From positions 1-29,399 of the IMG/VR virus record IMGVR_UViG_3300023301_000062: a DNA stretch of 29,399 nucleotides. The stretch is one strand, 5' to 3'. A model generated the notes under the pieces. It did not search any database. It was not told the origin of the DNA and saw only the letters and a list, made by a program, of their open reading frames with translations. Shown piece after piece: positions 1 to 8,187 of the stretch. The position numbers were made by a program, and so were the translations under genes. This stretch comes from a virus. Each line of letters begins with the position of its first letter. Within the stretch, counting starts at the first letter, position 1.

Positions 1-876
1 GACAAAGACACGGACAAGGCTGATAAGACCGAAGAGAAAGATGAGCCGGTCAATTACGAAACCGAATATAAGAAGTTGTTGGCGCCCTTCCGTGCAAACG
101 GTAAGGAGATGCAAATCAAGAACACCGATGAAGCCGTGCAGCTCATGCAGCAGGGCGCCAACTACAACAAGAAGATGGCAGGCCTAAAGCCGTCATTGAA
201 GACTGTGAAACTCCTGGAGAACAACGGTCTCCTGGATGAGAGTAAGTTAGGTTATTTGATTGACCTGCATAAGAAAGATCCAGCAGCGATCAAGCAACTT
301 ATTAAGGAAAGCGGTATTGATCCATTGGATGTGGATTCAGATACCGACAGCGACTACAAACCCAATACTTACACTGTAGATGATCGTGAGATGGAACTGG
401 ACGAGGTGCTGGAATCGTTATCCGATTCACCGACCTATTCAAAAACCATTGGCGTTGTCAGCAACAAGTGGGACGAAGCTAGTAAACAAACGATTGCGAA
501 CAACCCCCAAGTGCTCACTGTAATCAATGACCACATGGCCAGTGGAATCTATGACGAAGTGAGTAATGAGGTTGAGCGTGAACGTGCGTTAGGTCGCTTG
601 AAGGGGCTTTCGGACATCGACGCTTATAGAACAACCGGCGACAACATGCACAAGCAAGGCCGCTTTGTCTCCACTGGCGACAGCCAAGAGTCGGCGCCAC
701 CTGCTAAGCAAAAAGTTGTTTCCTCACGTAAAACAGTTGATGACCCAAAGCTGAAAAGTAAGAAGCGAGCTGCAAGCTCCACTAAAGCTAAACCCGCTGC
801 CAAAGCTCCTGAGATGAATCCATTGGCTATGTCCGATGAGGAGTATGAACGGCAGTACAACGATCAACTCATGTAA
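1..876 (+). CDS. Capsid scaffold-like protein, 5' end outside window
   Basis: The reading frame is open from base 1, so the true start lies upstream; the TTG at 76 is unlikely to be the start because the frame continues before it with an acidic Asp/Lys/Glu-rich stretch. The visible 291 residues are highly charged and predicted helical, with no Cys. A conserved-looking central block runs from about residue 22 to 115 (APFRANGKEMQI, then MQQGANYNKKM and GIDPLDVD). The C-terminal 70 residues are low-complexity, rich in Lys, Ala, Ser and Pro, and the protein ends in an acidic/amphipathic segment. A charged helical protein ending 13 bp before the capsid gene is the usual arrangement for a capsid scaffold. 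Relatives of this block are, from memory, sometimes labelled tape-measure in N4-like annotations. Function is inferred from position and composition, not from a catalytic motif. Confidence 0.6.
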   Translation, partial: DKDTDKADKTEEKDEPVNYETEYKKLLAPFRANGKEMQIKNTDEAVQLMQQGANYNKKMAGLKPSLKTVKLLENNGLLDESKLGYLIDLHKKDPAAIKQLIKESGIDPLDVDSDTDSDYKPNTYTVDDREMELDEVLESLSDSPTYSKTIGVVSNKWDEASKQTIANNPQVLTVINDHMASGIYDEVSNEVERERALGRLKGLSDIDAYRTTGDNMHKQGRFVSTGDSQESAPPAKQKVVSSRKTVDDPKLKSKKRAASSTKAKPAAKAPEMNPLAMSDEEYERQYNDQLM

Positions 877-889
877 GTAAGGAATATTT

Positions 890-2059
890 ATGTCACAAAC
901 CTATAACGATCCAACCGGTGGTACTGAGTCCTCAGTTGGTAGTCAGATTCGTACCGATGTGTACGAAAAACGCGCCCTCATTGAGCTAAGCAAGACGCAA
1001 TTCTTTGGTCAATTGGCCAACGTAAAGTCTATGCCAAAGCACATGGGTAAGAGCATGAAGATGTTCCATTACCTGCCTCTGCTCGATGACGAGAACGTCA
1101 ACGACCAAGGCCTGGATGCCGGTGGCGCCGTGATTGCTAACGGTAATCTGTATGGCTCCAGCAAGGACGTAGGCTCTATCCCAGGCAAGATGCCGGTACT
1201 GTCTGAGTCAGGCGGTCGTGTTAACCGTGTGGGCTTCAAGCGTAAGGAAATTGAAGGTTCCATTTCCAAGTTCGGTTTCTTCGATGAGTACACCCAGGAA
1301 TCTCTGGACTTCGATACCGATGCGGATCTGTTGATGCATATCAACCGCGAGATGTTGAATGGTGCCGGTGAAATTACCGAAGACCTTCTACAGATCGACC
1401 TGTTGATGTCTGCGGGCGTTGTGAAGTACGCCGGTGCTGCAACCCTTGACTCCGAAGTAGATGACACATCTATCGTCACGTATGACGACCTGCTGCGCCT
1501 GTCTATTGACCTGGATAACAACCGCACCCCGAAGCAAACCAAAGTCATTACCGGCACACGCATGGTAGACACCAAAACCATCGCGGGCGGTCGGATTATA
1601 TACGTTGGTTCCGAGATGCAGCCTACTCTGGAAGCCATGGTCGATCTGCATGGTAACCAAGCCTTTATCCCGATTCAGAAGTACGGTGCCGGTGGCACTA
1701 TTCTGCCCGGTGAGATTGGTACCGCAGGTTACTTCCGCATCATTGTGGTTCCCGAGATGATGAAGTTTGCGGGTGCGGGTGCTGACGCATCTCTCACCTC
1801 AACTCATTACGAAACCGGTGAGTTCTACGACGTGTTCCCGATGCTCGTGGTGGGTGATGCTTCCTTCTCTACGATTGGTTTCCAGACCGATGGTAAGACC
1901 GTGAAGTTCAAGATCAAGCACAGCAAGCCTGGCTCAGAAGCGAGCTACGCCCTGGACCCTTATGGTGAGACCGGCTTCATGTCCATCAAATGGTTCTATG
2001 GCTTCTTGCTTGAGCGTGCCGAGCGTATTGCGATGATCAAGACCGCTGCGACCCTGTAA
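890..2059 (+). CDS. Major capsid protein, N4-gp56 family
   Basis: A 389-residue protein that should build the icosahedral head shell. Its N-terminal pattern (TDVYEKRALIELSKTQFFGQ, then MPKHMGKSMKMFHYLPLLDD) and the later segment RIIVVPEMMKFAGAG are what I recognise from the N4-gp56 major capsid family, and the length is close to N4 gp56 (about 400 residues). The ATG is preceded by AAGGA at a 7-8 nt distance and lies 13 bp after the scaffold stop. The following 74 bp hold a strong hairpin that probably tunes expression of this very abundant product relative to downstream genes. No signal peptide or membrane segment is seen. Family assignment rests on remembered sequence patterns; an HHpred or Pfam run would settle it. 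Confidence 0.9.
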   Translation: MSQTYNDPTGGTESSVGSQIRTDVYEKRALIELSKTQFFGQLANVKSMPKHMGKSMKMFHYLPLLDDENVNDQGLDAGGAVIANGNLYGSSKDVGSIPGKMPVLSESGGRVNRVGFKRKEIEGSISKFGFFDEYTQESLDFDTDADLLMHINREMLNGAGEITEDLLQIDLLMSAGVVKYAGAATLDSEVDDTSIVTYDDLLRLSIDLDNNRTPKQTKVITGTRMVDTKTIAGGRIIYVGSEMQPTLEAMVDLHGNQAFIPIQKYGAGGTILPGEIGTAGYFRIIVVPEMMKFAGAGADASLTSTHYETGEFYDVFPMLVVGDASFSTIGFQTDGKTVKFKIKHSKPGSEASYALDPYGETGFMSIKWFYGFLLERAERIAMIKTAATL

Positions 2060-2078
2060 TCAGGTAAGTCGTTGATTA

Positions 2079-2104
2079 CTGAGGGGTGGTTCGCCGCCCC
2101 TCAG
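2079..2104 (+). promoter_or_regulatory. 11-bp hairpin with TTCG tetraloop after the capsid gene
   Basis: CTGAGGGG at 2079-2086 pairs perfectly with CCCCTCAG at 2097-2104. Three further inner pairs (one T-G) close a TTCG tetraloop at 2090-2093. It starts 19 bp after the capsid stop codon. The 3' flank (CCTTATACATT) has no T-run, so it is not a canonical intrinsic terminator. It more likely acts as a partial terminator or as a 3' stabiliser or processing site that raises capsid mRNA over the downstream genes. Confidence 0.55.
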
Positions 2105-2133
2105 CCTTATACATTGAAGTTGGAGCCAAGTAC

Positions 2134-2694
2134 ATGAGCGAAGATGCCATCACACTAGAGAAGACACTCCCAACCGAACTGGAAGAACTGAAGGCGCGTG
2201 CCGATACACTCGGACTCTCCTATCACCCCAGTATTGGCGTGGACAAGTTGCGTGAGAAAGTAGCCGCTGAAACGGATAAGCCCGTTGCAACTAAACTACA
2301 GGTTGAAGCTGAAGTTGAAACCAAGAATGCCTTTCGCCTACGTAAGAAGCGTGAAGCGTCTGAATTGGTCCGTATTCAAATTACCTGCATGAATCCCAAT
2401 AAACGGGAATACGATGGTGAGATTTTCATGGCTGGTAATAACGTTGTTGGTACCTACCGTAATTTTGTGCCTTTTGATACCGAATGGCATGTACCACGCA
2501 TGGTCTTCAATATGATCAAGCAACGCAAGTGTCAGATATTTACCACCCGTAAAGGCCCTAAGAACCGGCCTATTAAAGAAGGCAAGTTGATCCGTGAATA
2601 CAGTGTTGTGGAGCTTGACCCTCTGACCCCTGAAGAGTTGCAAGAATTGGCACAACGCCAGGCTATGGCGAAAGGCACAGCCGCAACTGATTAA
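2134..2694 (+). CDS. HeH/LEM-like domain virion protein (N4 gp55 position)
   Basis: A 186-residue protein. An in-frame GTG at 2086 would lengthen it, but it lies inside the capsid-distal hairpin; the ATG at 2134 has GGAG 8 nt upstream and gives a natural N-terminus, so I use it. Residues about 14-46 (ELEELKARADTLGLSYHP, then GVDKLREKV) match the short helix-extension-helix (HeH/LEM) pattern often seen in phage structural proteins next to capsid genes. The remainder (about 70-165) is a compact mixed-charge domain containing RIQITCMNPNKREYDGE and WHVPRMVFNMI. It sits directly downstream of the capsid gene, where N4 has gene 55. A head or head-tail accessory role is inferred; no enzymatic motif is visible. 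Confidence 0.7.
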   Translation: MSEDAITLEKTLPTELEELKARADTLGLSYHPSIGVDKLREKVAAETDKPVATKLQVEAEVETKNAFRLRKKREASELVRIQITCMNPNKREYDGEIFMAGNNVVGTYRNFVPFDTEWHVPRMVFNMIKQRKCQIFTTRKGPKNRPIKEGKLIREYSVVELDPLTPEELQELAQRQAMAKGTAATD

Positions 2695-2719
2695 TACACG
2701 GAACGATTGAGGTAGACCT

Positions 2720-3604
2720 ATGGCAGCAATTACGGTAACCGACCTGACGACAGGTGTTGTAGACGGGACTGGCGTCTTCGATGTACTGATGAAGGCCACC
2801 AACGCGCACATCCAGGTAGAGTACCAAAAGAACCGTATTAAGGGTTCTGAGTATGCCACGGTCTACCTCGGGGCCATGCAGTCTGTGATGAGCCAATCAT
2901 TACAGCTTATGCTGACCCAACAAAAAGTGGACCTTGAAGCTCAATTGTTGGTCAAGCAACTTGAGTCAGAGAATCTGAAGCAAGCACAGATTACAGAACA
3001 AACCGCTAACCTGATCACAGAGCGAGATCAGATCACGGCCCAGACAGCCTTGATAAAACAGCAGGAAGACAACCTCCTGAGTGAGAGCTTAAACATTCCC
3101 AAGCAAGGGCAGTTGTTGGATGCACAGGTAGCGGTTCAGGCACAGCAAGAACTTAGTCTGCAAGCTGCGAAGCTCCAAACCGAGGCCCAGACATCGTTGG
3201 TAGAACAGCAAACGGCTAACGCCATTATCGAGGGTACGGTACTAACCGCCCAAGAATGCAAGCTCAGTGCTGAGTTTGACCTGATCAATGAGCAGAAACT
3301 CAAGACGATTACTGAGACCGCTCTCCTAAGCCAGAAGAAGGTAACCGAACAAGCACAGACTTCGGGTGCAGGTATTGGTGTAGACAGTGTTGTAGGCAAG
3401 CAGATCGCCTTGTACGACGCACAGAAAAACGGGTTTATCCGGGATTCTGAGCAGAAGGCCGCCAAGCTTATGGTCGATACTTGGAACGTACGTAAGACGA
3501 TGGATAGTAGTGGTACAGACGTAAACTCTATCAACAAATTGGATGACACCTTCGTCGGTGAAACCATTGGGATGTTACTGGATGGAATTAGAACGACACC
3601 ATAA
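2720..3604 (+). CDS. Gln-rich coiled-coil virion protein (N4 gp54 position)
   Basis: A 294-residue protein, about 32 kDa, starting at an ATG with GAGG 7 nt upstream, 25 bp after the HeH gene. Residues about 60-220 are almost entirely Gln/Glu/Ala/Leu/Thr heptad-like sequence with degenerate repeats of the type EQTANLI, AQTALIK, EQQTANAII and TETALLSQ, predicting a long helical rod. The C-terminal segment RDSEQKAAKLMVDTWNVRKT is a block I associate with phage structural proteins of this kind. N4 gp54 is a tail-associated protein of about 30 kDa at the same place in the gene order, so a tail or tail-tube role is plausible, but this is inferred from synteny and size. The gene is followed by an intrinsic terminator. 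Confidence 0.65.
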   Translation: MAAITVTDLTTGVVDGTGVFDVLMKATNAHIQVEYQKNRIKGSEYATVYLGAMQSVMSQSLQLMLTQQKVDLEAQLLVKQLESENLKQAQITEQTANLITERDQITAQTALIKQQEDNLLSESLNIPKQGQLLDAQVAVQAQQELSLQAAKLQTEAQTSLVEQQTANAIIEGTVLTAQECKLSAEFDLINEQKLKTITETALLSQKKVTEQAQTSGAGIGVDSVVGKQIALYDAQKNGFIRDSEQKAAKLMVDTWNVRKTMDSSGTDVNSINKLDDTFVGETIGMLLDGIRTTP

Positions 3605-3628
3605 TTAATAGTGGTTTATTAACGTAAT

Positions 3629-3660
3629 AAGAAAGGGGCTACGGCCCCTTTCTTTGTATT
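3629..3660 (+). terminator. Intrinsic terminator after the coiled-coil gene
   Basis: GAAAGGGGC at 3631-3639 pairs perfectly with GCCCCTTTC at 3644-3652 around a TACG tetraloop. The stem extends by two A-T pairs (3629-3630 with 3653-3654) and is followed by a T-rich TTTGTATTT. It lies 25 bp after the stop at 3604, dividing the late block into an assembly part and an ejection-protein part. Confidence 0.85.
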
Positions 3661-3681
3661 TAGATAGAAAAGGCGATACGT

Positions 3682-6000
3682 ATGGGAGTGTTCAGTAGCA
3701 AGAAGAAAACACACGTCGGGACGCAGGTATCCCGGGTCATTCAGGACTCTCAGATACCGGATTTACGGCAGAAAAACCTCATCGACTCTATCTTTGGGGA
3801 CACTCGGATTACCCATACGATCGTCAATAATGCGATGCAGAGTTTTTCCTTGAAAGCTGAACGTGCCTACCGCAGTGCAGCCCGAGGTGAGTATTACTAC
3901 GGCACCTTGGAAGCCAGCATACTCAGTGCGTCTGATGGTAAGGATACCCTCAAAAACATCCTGGAGCTTGAGGTAGGCCAACCCATTGATATGGACTACT
4001 TCTACTTTGCGCCCATGAATAACCTACACGTGGGCTGGCAGAAGCTGACCCAGGAGTATGACTACGACGAGTTCACCAATGAGGTAAGGGCGTTGTCTGT
4101 CCAGAAAGGTCATAAAGTCTGGGTCAAGGATATGGTGGGATACATTAACACCACAACTATGACACCGGCAGCCGGGTCTACAGGGGAGTCAGCGATGGCA
4201 CCTGACGATGGCACCATGGATGTCTGGGACAGGCACCCACAGGATCGGTACATACCCTCTCGTGGCGCCGGTATCAAAACACCTGTGTGGCAGATGGGGG
4301 ATGCCATATCCGAAGGTGTCATGGTGTATTTGATCGAGGAAGATGGGTATGAGAGTACGTTGTTCTTCAACCTGGAAAGTTACGACGACAACCTGGAATG
4401 TTTCCAATCCAAGTACCGGTACACTTTAGGAGGTAAACCTCAGATTGGGTACTTCACGTATGAGTATGCCTCCGGTGCTTACCCTGTACTAGATAACGTC
4501 CACAGACGCGACCCAGAAGCCAGTGGCACCTTCATGCCGGCCGTCCTGTTCCGTCATAACGATACCAACCGCACGGCTTCACAATACCACGACACGGAGG
4601 AGTACAAGAGCACGAGTAAGCTGTTGGATATGCTGGGTATGGATTATCAGGCCCTGGGCGATACGATCCATGAGAATCCAGACATCAACAAGATAGATCA
4701 AGCCGTGATGATGTTTGCGGTACCGGCCAGCTCAGAGAACCCGGCTGAGATTGAATATCTGTACAAGTTTTTTAACTGGCTCTATTTACGAAGCTCTAAC
4801 ACCCAGCGGGTAAAGACGGTTGCCGGTATTGTTCACACACGTCCAGACCACGCGATCCATTTCACGGACGCAGATTTTGATTGTACGTTGAGTTTTACCA
4901 ACCTCAAGCGCCGGCGCCAAGGCGGTGTGATCGGGGAGGTAGATACCTACACCCACGAGATCATTAAAGAAACCCGGTACCGGACGGTATGGCGCACCGT
5001 ATGTACCGGTGTAGGTGACTCACGTACCTGTGAAGGGGAGGAGGTAGTGGAACCTTACGTGGTTGATTTACTTCGTTACCGGCACCAGGTGCAGGCCAAC
5101 CTGTACGATGAAATAGTCATTGATAACCTGCAAATGCGTTACAACATCGTAGGCTCCTTTGAAATAGATATACTTGGGGGTATGTCCTTCCCTGGTAAAG
5201 GCGTCACCGCCAACATTGGCTCCGATAAGTTACTTATCCCTATTGATTACACCATTGCCAGAACACTTAGGTTCGATGATAAAGAGGTACTGTTCTCAAG
5301 GTCATTGCACTTTGTTATGAACTCTCGGGTAGTTGAAACTGTTAAGTGGTACCAGACGGGTATATTCCAGGTGTTAATGGTCATTGTTGCGGTTGTCATA
5401 ATTATATGGACAGCCGGTGCAGGTACGCCCCTAGCACTTGCGTTGGAAGCCGGTACTTATGGGATGGTGGCGTTGTACGTATTACAAGCGTTGGTTATTA
5501 ATTATATCGGAGCAGCGATTGTAACTAAAGGAATACAAATGGTCGCTGATGAACTAGGCCTAGATGTAACTATTGTACTTGCTGTTGCGGCCTTCATTGC
5601 GGCGGGTTACGGCGTGTACGTTGAAGCTGAGTGGGTTAACTATGCCATTGCAGCGGCTAATGGGTTGGTTGATGCATCAACACAATTAATGCAAGAACAA
5701 GTGCTGGTGTATAAAACAGAGGCACAAGAGTTTGCTTTGTTAGCAGAAAGTAAGATGGAGGAGCTAGAAGAGATTGATAACTTATTAAACAGTTACGATT
5801 TACTTGACCCACGTTCATTTACAGGTATGGTTCCCTCTATAAACCCAGGTGAATCTCCCGATGCCTTATATAATAGAACCGTCCATTCAGGAAACATCGG
5901 CACAGTTGCTTTTGATTATATAGAATCGTATGTAGATATTAACGTACAGCTTCCGACGTTCAATGATTTAGTAGGGGATACATTTTATGGATTTAGGTGA
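3682..6000 (+). CDS. Large virion protein with C-terminal membrane segments (N4 gp53 position)
   Basis: A 772-residue protein of unrecognised family, first gene after the terminator. The N-terminal 550 residues look globular and beta-rich, with one possible Cys pair (C441 and C450 in TVCTGVGDSRTCEGEE). Residues about 561-645 contain three strongly hydrophobic stretches (561-577, 594-615, 629-645), followed by an acidic helical segment at 675-700. Hydrophobic segments in a protein encoded between the capsid block and the vRNAP suggest it is packaged and interacts with the host envelope during DNA ejection. The last third of the gene is visibly richer in A+T (33-43 percent GC in sampled 60-bp stretches) than its first two thirds (58 percent in a sampled stretch). 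The next gene overlaps its last 14 bp. Function is inferred from context only. Confidence 0.65.
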   Translation: MGVFSSKKKTHVGTQVSRVIQDSQIPDLRQKNLIDSIFGDTRITHTIVNNAMQSFSLKAERAYRSAARGEYYYGTLEASILSASDGKDTLKNILELEVGQPIDMDYFYFAPMNNLHVGWQKLTQEYDYDEFTNEVRALSVQKGHKVWVKDMVGYINTTTMTPAAGSTGESAMAPDDGTMDVWDRHPQDRYIPSRGAGIKTPVWQMGDAISEGVMVYLIEEDGYESTLFFNLESYDDNLECFQSKYRYTLGGKPQIGYFTYEYASGAYPVLDNVHRRDPEASGTFMPAVLFRHNDTNRTASQYHDTEEYKSTSKLLDMLGMDYQALGDTIHENPDINKIDQAVMMFAVPASSENPAEIEYLYKFFNWLYLRSSNTQRVKTVAGIVHTRPDHAIHFTDADFDCTLSFTNLKRRRQGGVIGEVDTYTHEIIKETRYRTVWRTVCTGVGDSRTCEGEEVVEPYVVDLLRYRHQVQANLYDEIVIDNLQMRYNIVGSFEIDILGGMSFPGKGVTANIGSDKLLIPIDYTIARTLRFDDKEVLFSRSLHFVMNSRVVETVKWYQTGIFQVLMVIVAVVIIIWTAGAGTPLALALEAGTYGMVALYVLQALVINYIGAAIVTKGIQMVADELGLDVTIVLAVAAFIAAGYGVYVEAEWVNYAIAAANGLVDASTQLMQEQVLVYKTEAQEFALLAESKMEELEEIDNLLNSYDLLDPRSFTGMVPSINPGESPDALYNRTVHSGNIGTVAFDYIESYVDINVQLPTFNDLVGDTFYGFR

Positions 6001-6469
6001 TAAATACAGCATTGACTCAGGTTGGGGCAAAGGCCCAGGCCCCGGTATGATGAACATGGGTAACTTCAATACGTCTATAGGTACTGACGGTATATCTAAT
6101 GAGTACACCGGTACAGACTTTGGTAACTGGGTAAATGGCGGTGGCCAGCAATCCGTACTTGATAGTGTCCCCGGTGCAGGTGGCGAAACCGAAGGTGGTT
6201 TTATGGACGGTATGTTGGGCGAAGACGGCTGGGGCAATCTGGCCTTGAGTGGCGTCTCTGCCGGCCTACAAGGGTTTATGGGTATGAAGCAGCTTGGTCT
6301 GGCCAAAGACCAATTGAACTTCCAGAAGGAATCGTTTAACAAGAATTATGACGCCCAAAAACGAACTACTAATTCACAACTCCGTGATCGCCAAGCACAA
6401 CGCCACAGACAGAACCCGAATACCTACGTGAGCCCAGGTGAGTACATGAAACAGAACGGGATTAAATAA
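5987..6469 (+). CDS. Small internal virion protein, gp14-like (N4 gp52 position)
   Basis: A 160-residue protein whose ATG overlaps the upstream stop by 14 bp, so the two are probably translationally coupled. The first 80 residues are Gly-rich and probably disordered. Residues about 85-105 are a weakly hydrophobic Gly/Ala segment (LALSGVSAGLQGFMGMKQ). After that comes a polar helix rich in Gln, Asn and Arg (GLAKDQLNFQKESFNKN, then NSQLRDRQAQRHRQ). This layout, a Gly/Ala segment followed by an N/Q/R-rich helix, resembles small ejection proteins such as T7 gp14, and N4 has a protein of about 16 kDa (gp52) at this place. It is likely packaged with vRNAP and delivered into the cell envelope. No enzymatic motif is seen. 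Confidence 0.7.
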   Translation: MDLGDKYSIDSGWGKGPGPGMMNMGNFNTSIGTDGISNEYTGTDFGNWVNGGGQQSVLDSVPGAGGETEGGFMDGMLGEDGWGNLALSGVSAGLQGFMGMKQLGLAKDQLNFQKESFNKNYDAQKRTTNSQLRDRQAQRHRQNPNTYVSPGEYMKQNGIK

Positions 6470-6470
6470 T

Positions 6471-8171
6471 ATGCCGATAACCTGGAGAAACGTAAACGGC
6501 CCTGACTTTAGTGGTGTGTCTGAAACACTAGGTCGTGCAGGTGAGTCCCTTACAGAAGGCGTTGATGCCATTCGGAAAGGTAAGGATACCTTCGAGAAAG
6601 GCCGTACCGATCGCAACACACAGGCGTTCATGGATCAACTGGCTCAGTACGGATCACCCGAGGAGCTGGCAGCGGCCCAGGAGTCCGGTCAGGTAGCCAA
6701 GATGCGTGACCAGTTCGGTAGCATGATCAACCGTGACAGGACCGACTCTGATGCCATCACAGACCGTGTGACGGGGCTGCGTAAAGAACAAACAGCCAAC
6801 CGTAATTATGACGCATCTGAAAAAGCGTTCGGCAACCGTGATGCTTTGAACCAGTTTCAAGAGGCCATCGCTGCCCGTGATATGGAAGGCGCTCAAGCCA
6901 TTAAAGATAATAATGACTTTGCTAACGATGGGCAATTACAGCAGCAGATTACCGGTGTAGCTGACTACCGAGCTAATGAGTTTATTAAAGGAGAAGATCG
7001 TCAGTTTGCCTTAGATAAACGCAACATCACACGTCAAGATTGGAAACGTGAGAAAGATAAACGCCAACTTACTGAACGTATTAGTGGTCTGGTCTCTGAA
7101 AGCATCAGTGGGTATGACGAGAAGACGGACAGCGTTACATCGGTCCGTAACCGTCTACGTAAAGGGATGCCTGACAATGCAACACCCGCACAGGTACAGC
7201 AGGCTGAAGACCTACTCACACAGCGCCTTGATAGTCGTGGAAAATTGGCAACCTCAGACCGCAGAGACCTGGACAATACACTCAACACGTTCGATGAGAA
7301 CTTCAACGATGGTCAAGGTATCGGTTCCAACATTTATTATGGAAATACACCTGAGAATGCTGGCATGGTTTCGCAGGAGCTGGCTGATAAGTACACCGTT
7401 GATGGTGAGTTACTAGGTGAGGGTGATAATGAAAATCGTTTGGATATACGTAACCAGATGCGACGTATGTTGGGTGAGGGTGTCACAATCAATGGTGAAA
7501 ACATTCCTGTCCCTAAAGAGGTCATGGACGCTACCTTATCATCCGTAAAAGACAGTGATTACAACTGGAACTCTTACGACGATCTTGAGGTCATGGTTAT
7601 CCAAACCATGAAAGACCCTTTCTTCGGTGATCAGATGGAACAACATGACACCTGGAAGAATCAACGTACTCGTTTAGAAGCCGCTGGTTTACAGGCATAT
7701 ATCCAAGGTAACCCGGCCGCACCTAAAGCTACCCCAGCCGACGCTCCTACGACCCGCCTAAACCCTCCCCCACAAGCCGGTGCAACCGGTGGGTGGGGTA
7801 ATAATGCACCGTCTCCACAGCAAACACCAGCTACCGAGCCGACCCCTACACCCCTACCTAAACCTAGACCTAACCCCCGATCACAGAGCGATGTACCTGT
7901 GATGGATCGTAAGTTAGGGCCTTATTTAGAGTTAGGAGCACTAGCTGTTGGGGACTGGTTTAGTGACATGCGTGCAGGCAACAAAGCGAGTATTGTTAAG
8001 GGCTTACGTGGTATTGCGAACAGTACAGACCAACCTGATATGGGGTCACGTTATGCATTAACAAAAGTACTTCGTACCAACGCCTTTGCATTGAAAGAAC
8101 TCAACTCAGAAGAACGTAACGCCTTACGAGACAAGTTTGGTGCTGCTACTATTAACCGATACATGGATTAA
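6471..8171 (+). CDS. Helical internal virion protein (N4 gp51 position)
   Basis: A 566-residue, highly charged protein beginning 1 bp after the previous stop. Residues 1-420 are mostly helical with many Arg, Glu, Gln and Asp and no Cys. Residues about 420-480 are a Pro/Thr/Ala-rich linker with repeated PT, PK and PR steps. A small C-terminal domain (about 485-566) contains LGPYLELGALAVGDWFSDM and ends in NRYMD. The gene lies directly before the vRNAP gene, where N4 has gene 51. I infer a structural or ejected internal protein, perhaps a partner that stores vRNAP in the head. I do not recognise a domain with a known activity. Confidence 0.65.
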   Translation: MPITWRNVNGPDFSGVSETLGRAGESLTEGVDAIRKGKDTFEKGRTDRNTQAFMDQLAQYGSPEELAAAQESGQVAKMRDQFGSMINRDRTDSDAITDRVTGLRKEQTANRNYDASEKAFGNRDALNQFQEAIAARDMEGAQAIKDNNDFANDGQLQQQITGVADYRANEFIKGEDRQFALDKRNITRQDWKREKDKRQLTERISGLVSESISGYDEKTDSVTSVRNRLRKGMPDNATPAQVQQAEDLLTQRLDSRGKLATSDRRDLDNTLNTFDENFNDGQGIGSNIYYGNTPENAGMVSQELADKYTVDGELLGEGDNENRLDIRNQMRRMLGEGVTINGENIPVPKEVMDATLSSVKDSDYNWNSYDDLEVMVIQTMKDPFFGDQMEQHDTWKNQRTRLEAAGLQAYIQGNPAAPKATPADAPTTRLNPPPQAGATGGWGNNAPSPQQTPATEPTPTPLPKPRPNPRSQSDVPVMDRKLGPYLELGALAVGDWFSDMRAGNKASIVKGLRGIANSTDQPDMGSRYALTKVLRTNAFALKELNSEERNALRDKFGAATINRYMD

Positions 8172-8187
8172 TAATAAGGGTTTTTGA

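Noticed and set aside
1069-1638. 189-residue minus-strand frame in the capsid gene
   Set aside because: Ser/Arg/Pro-rich shadow of a strongly supported capsid gene, without start signals.
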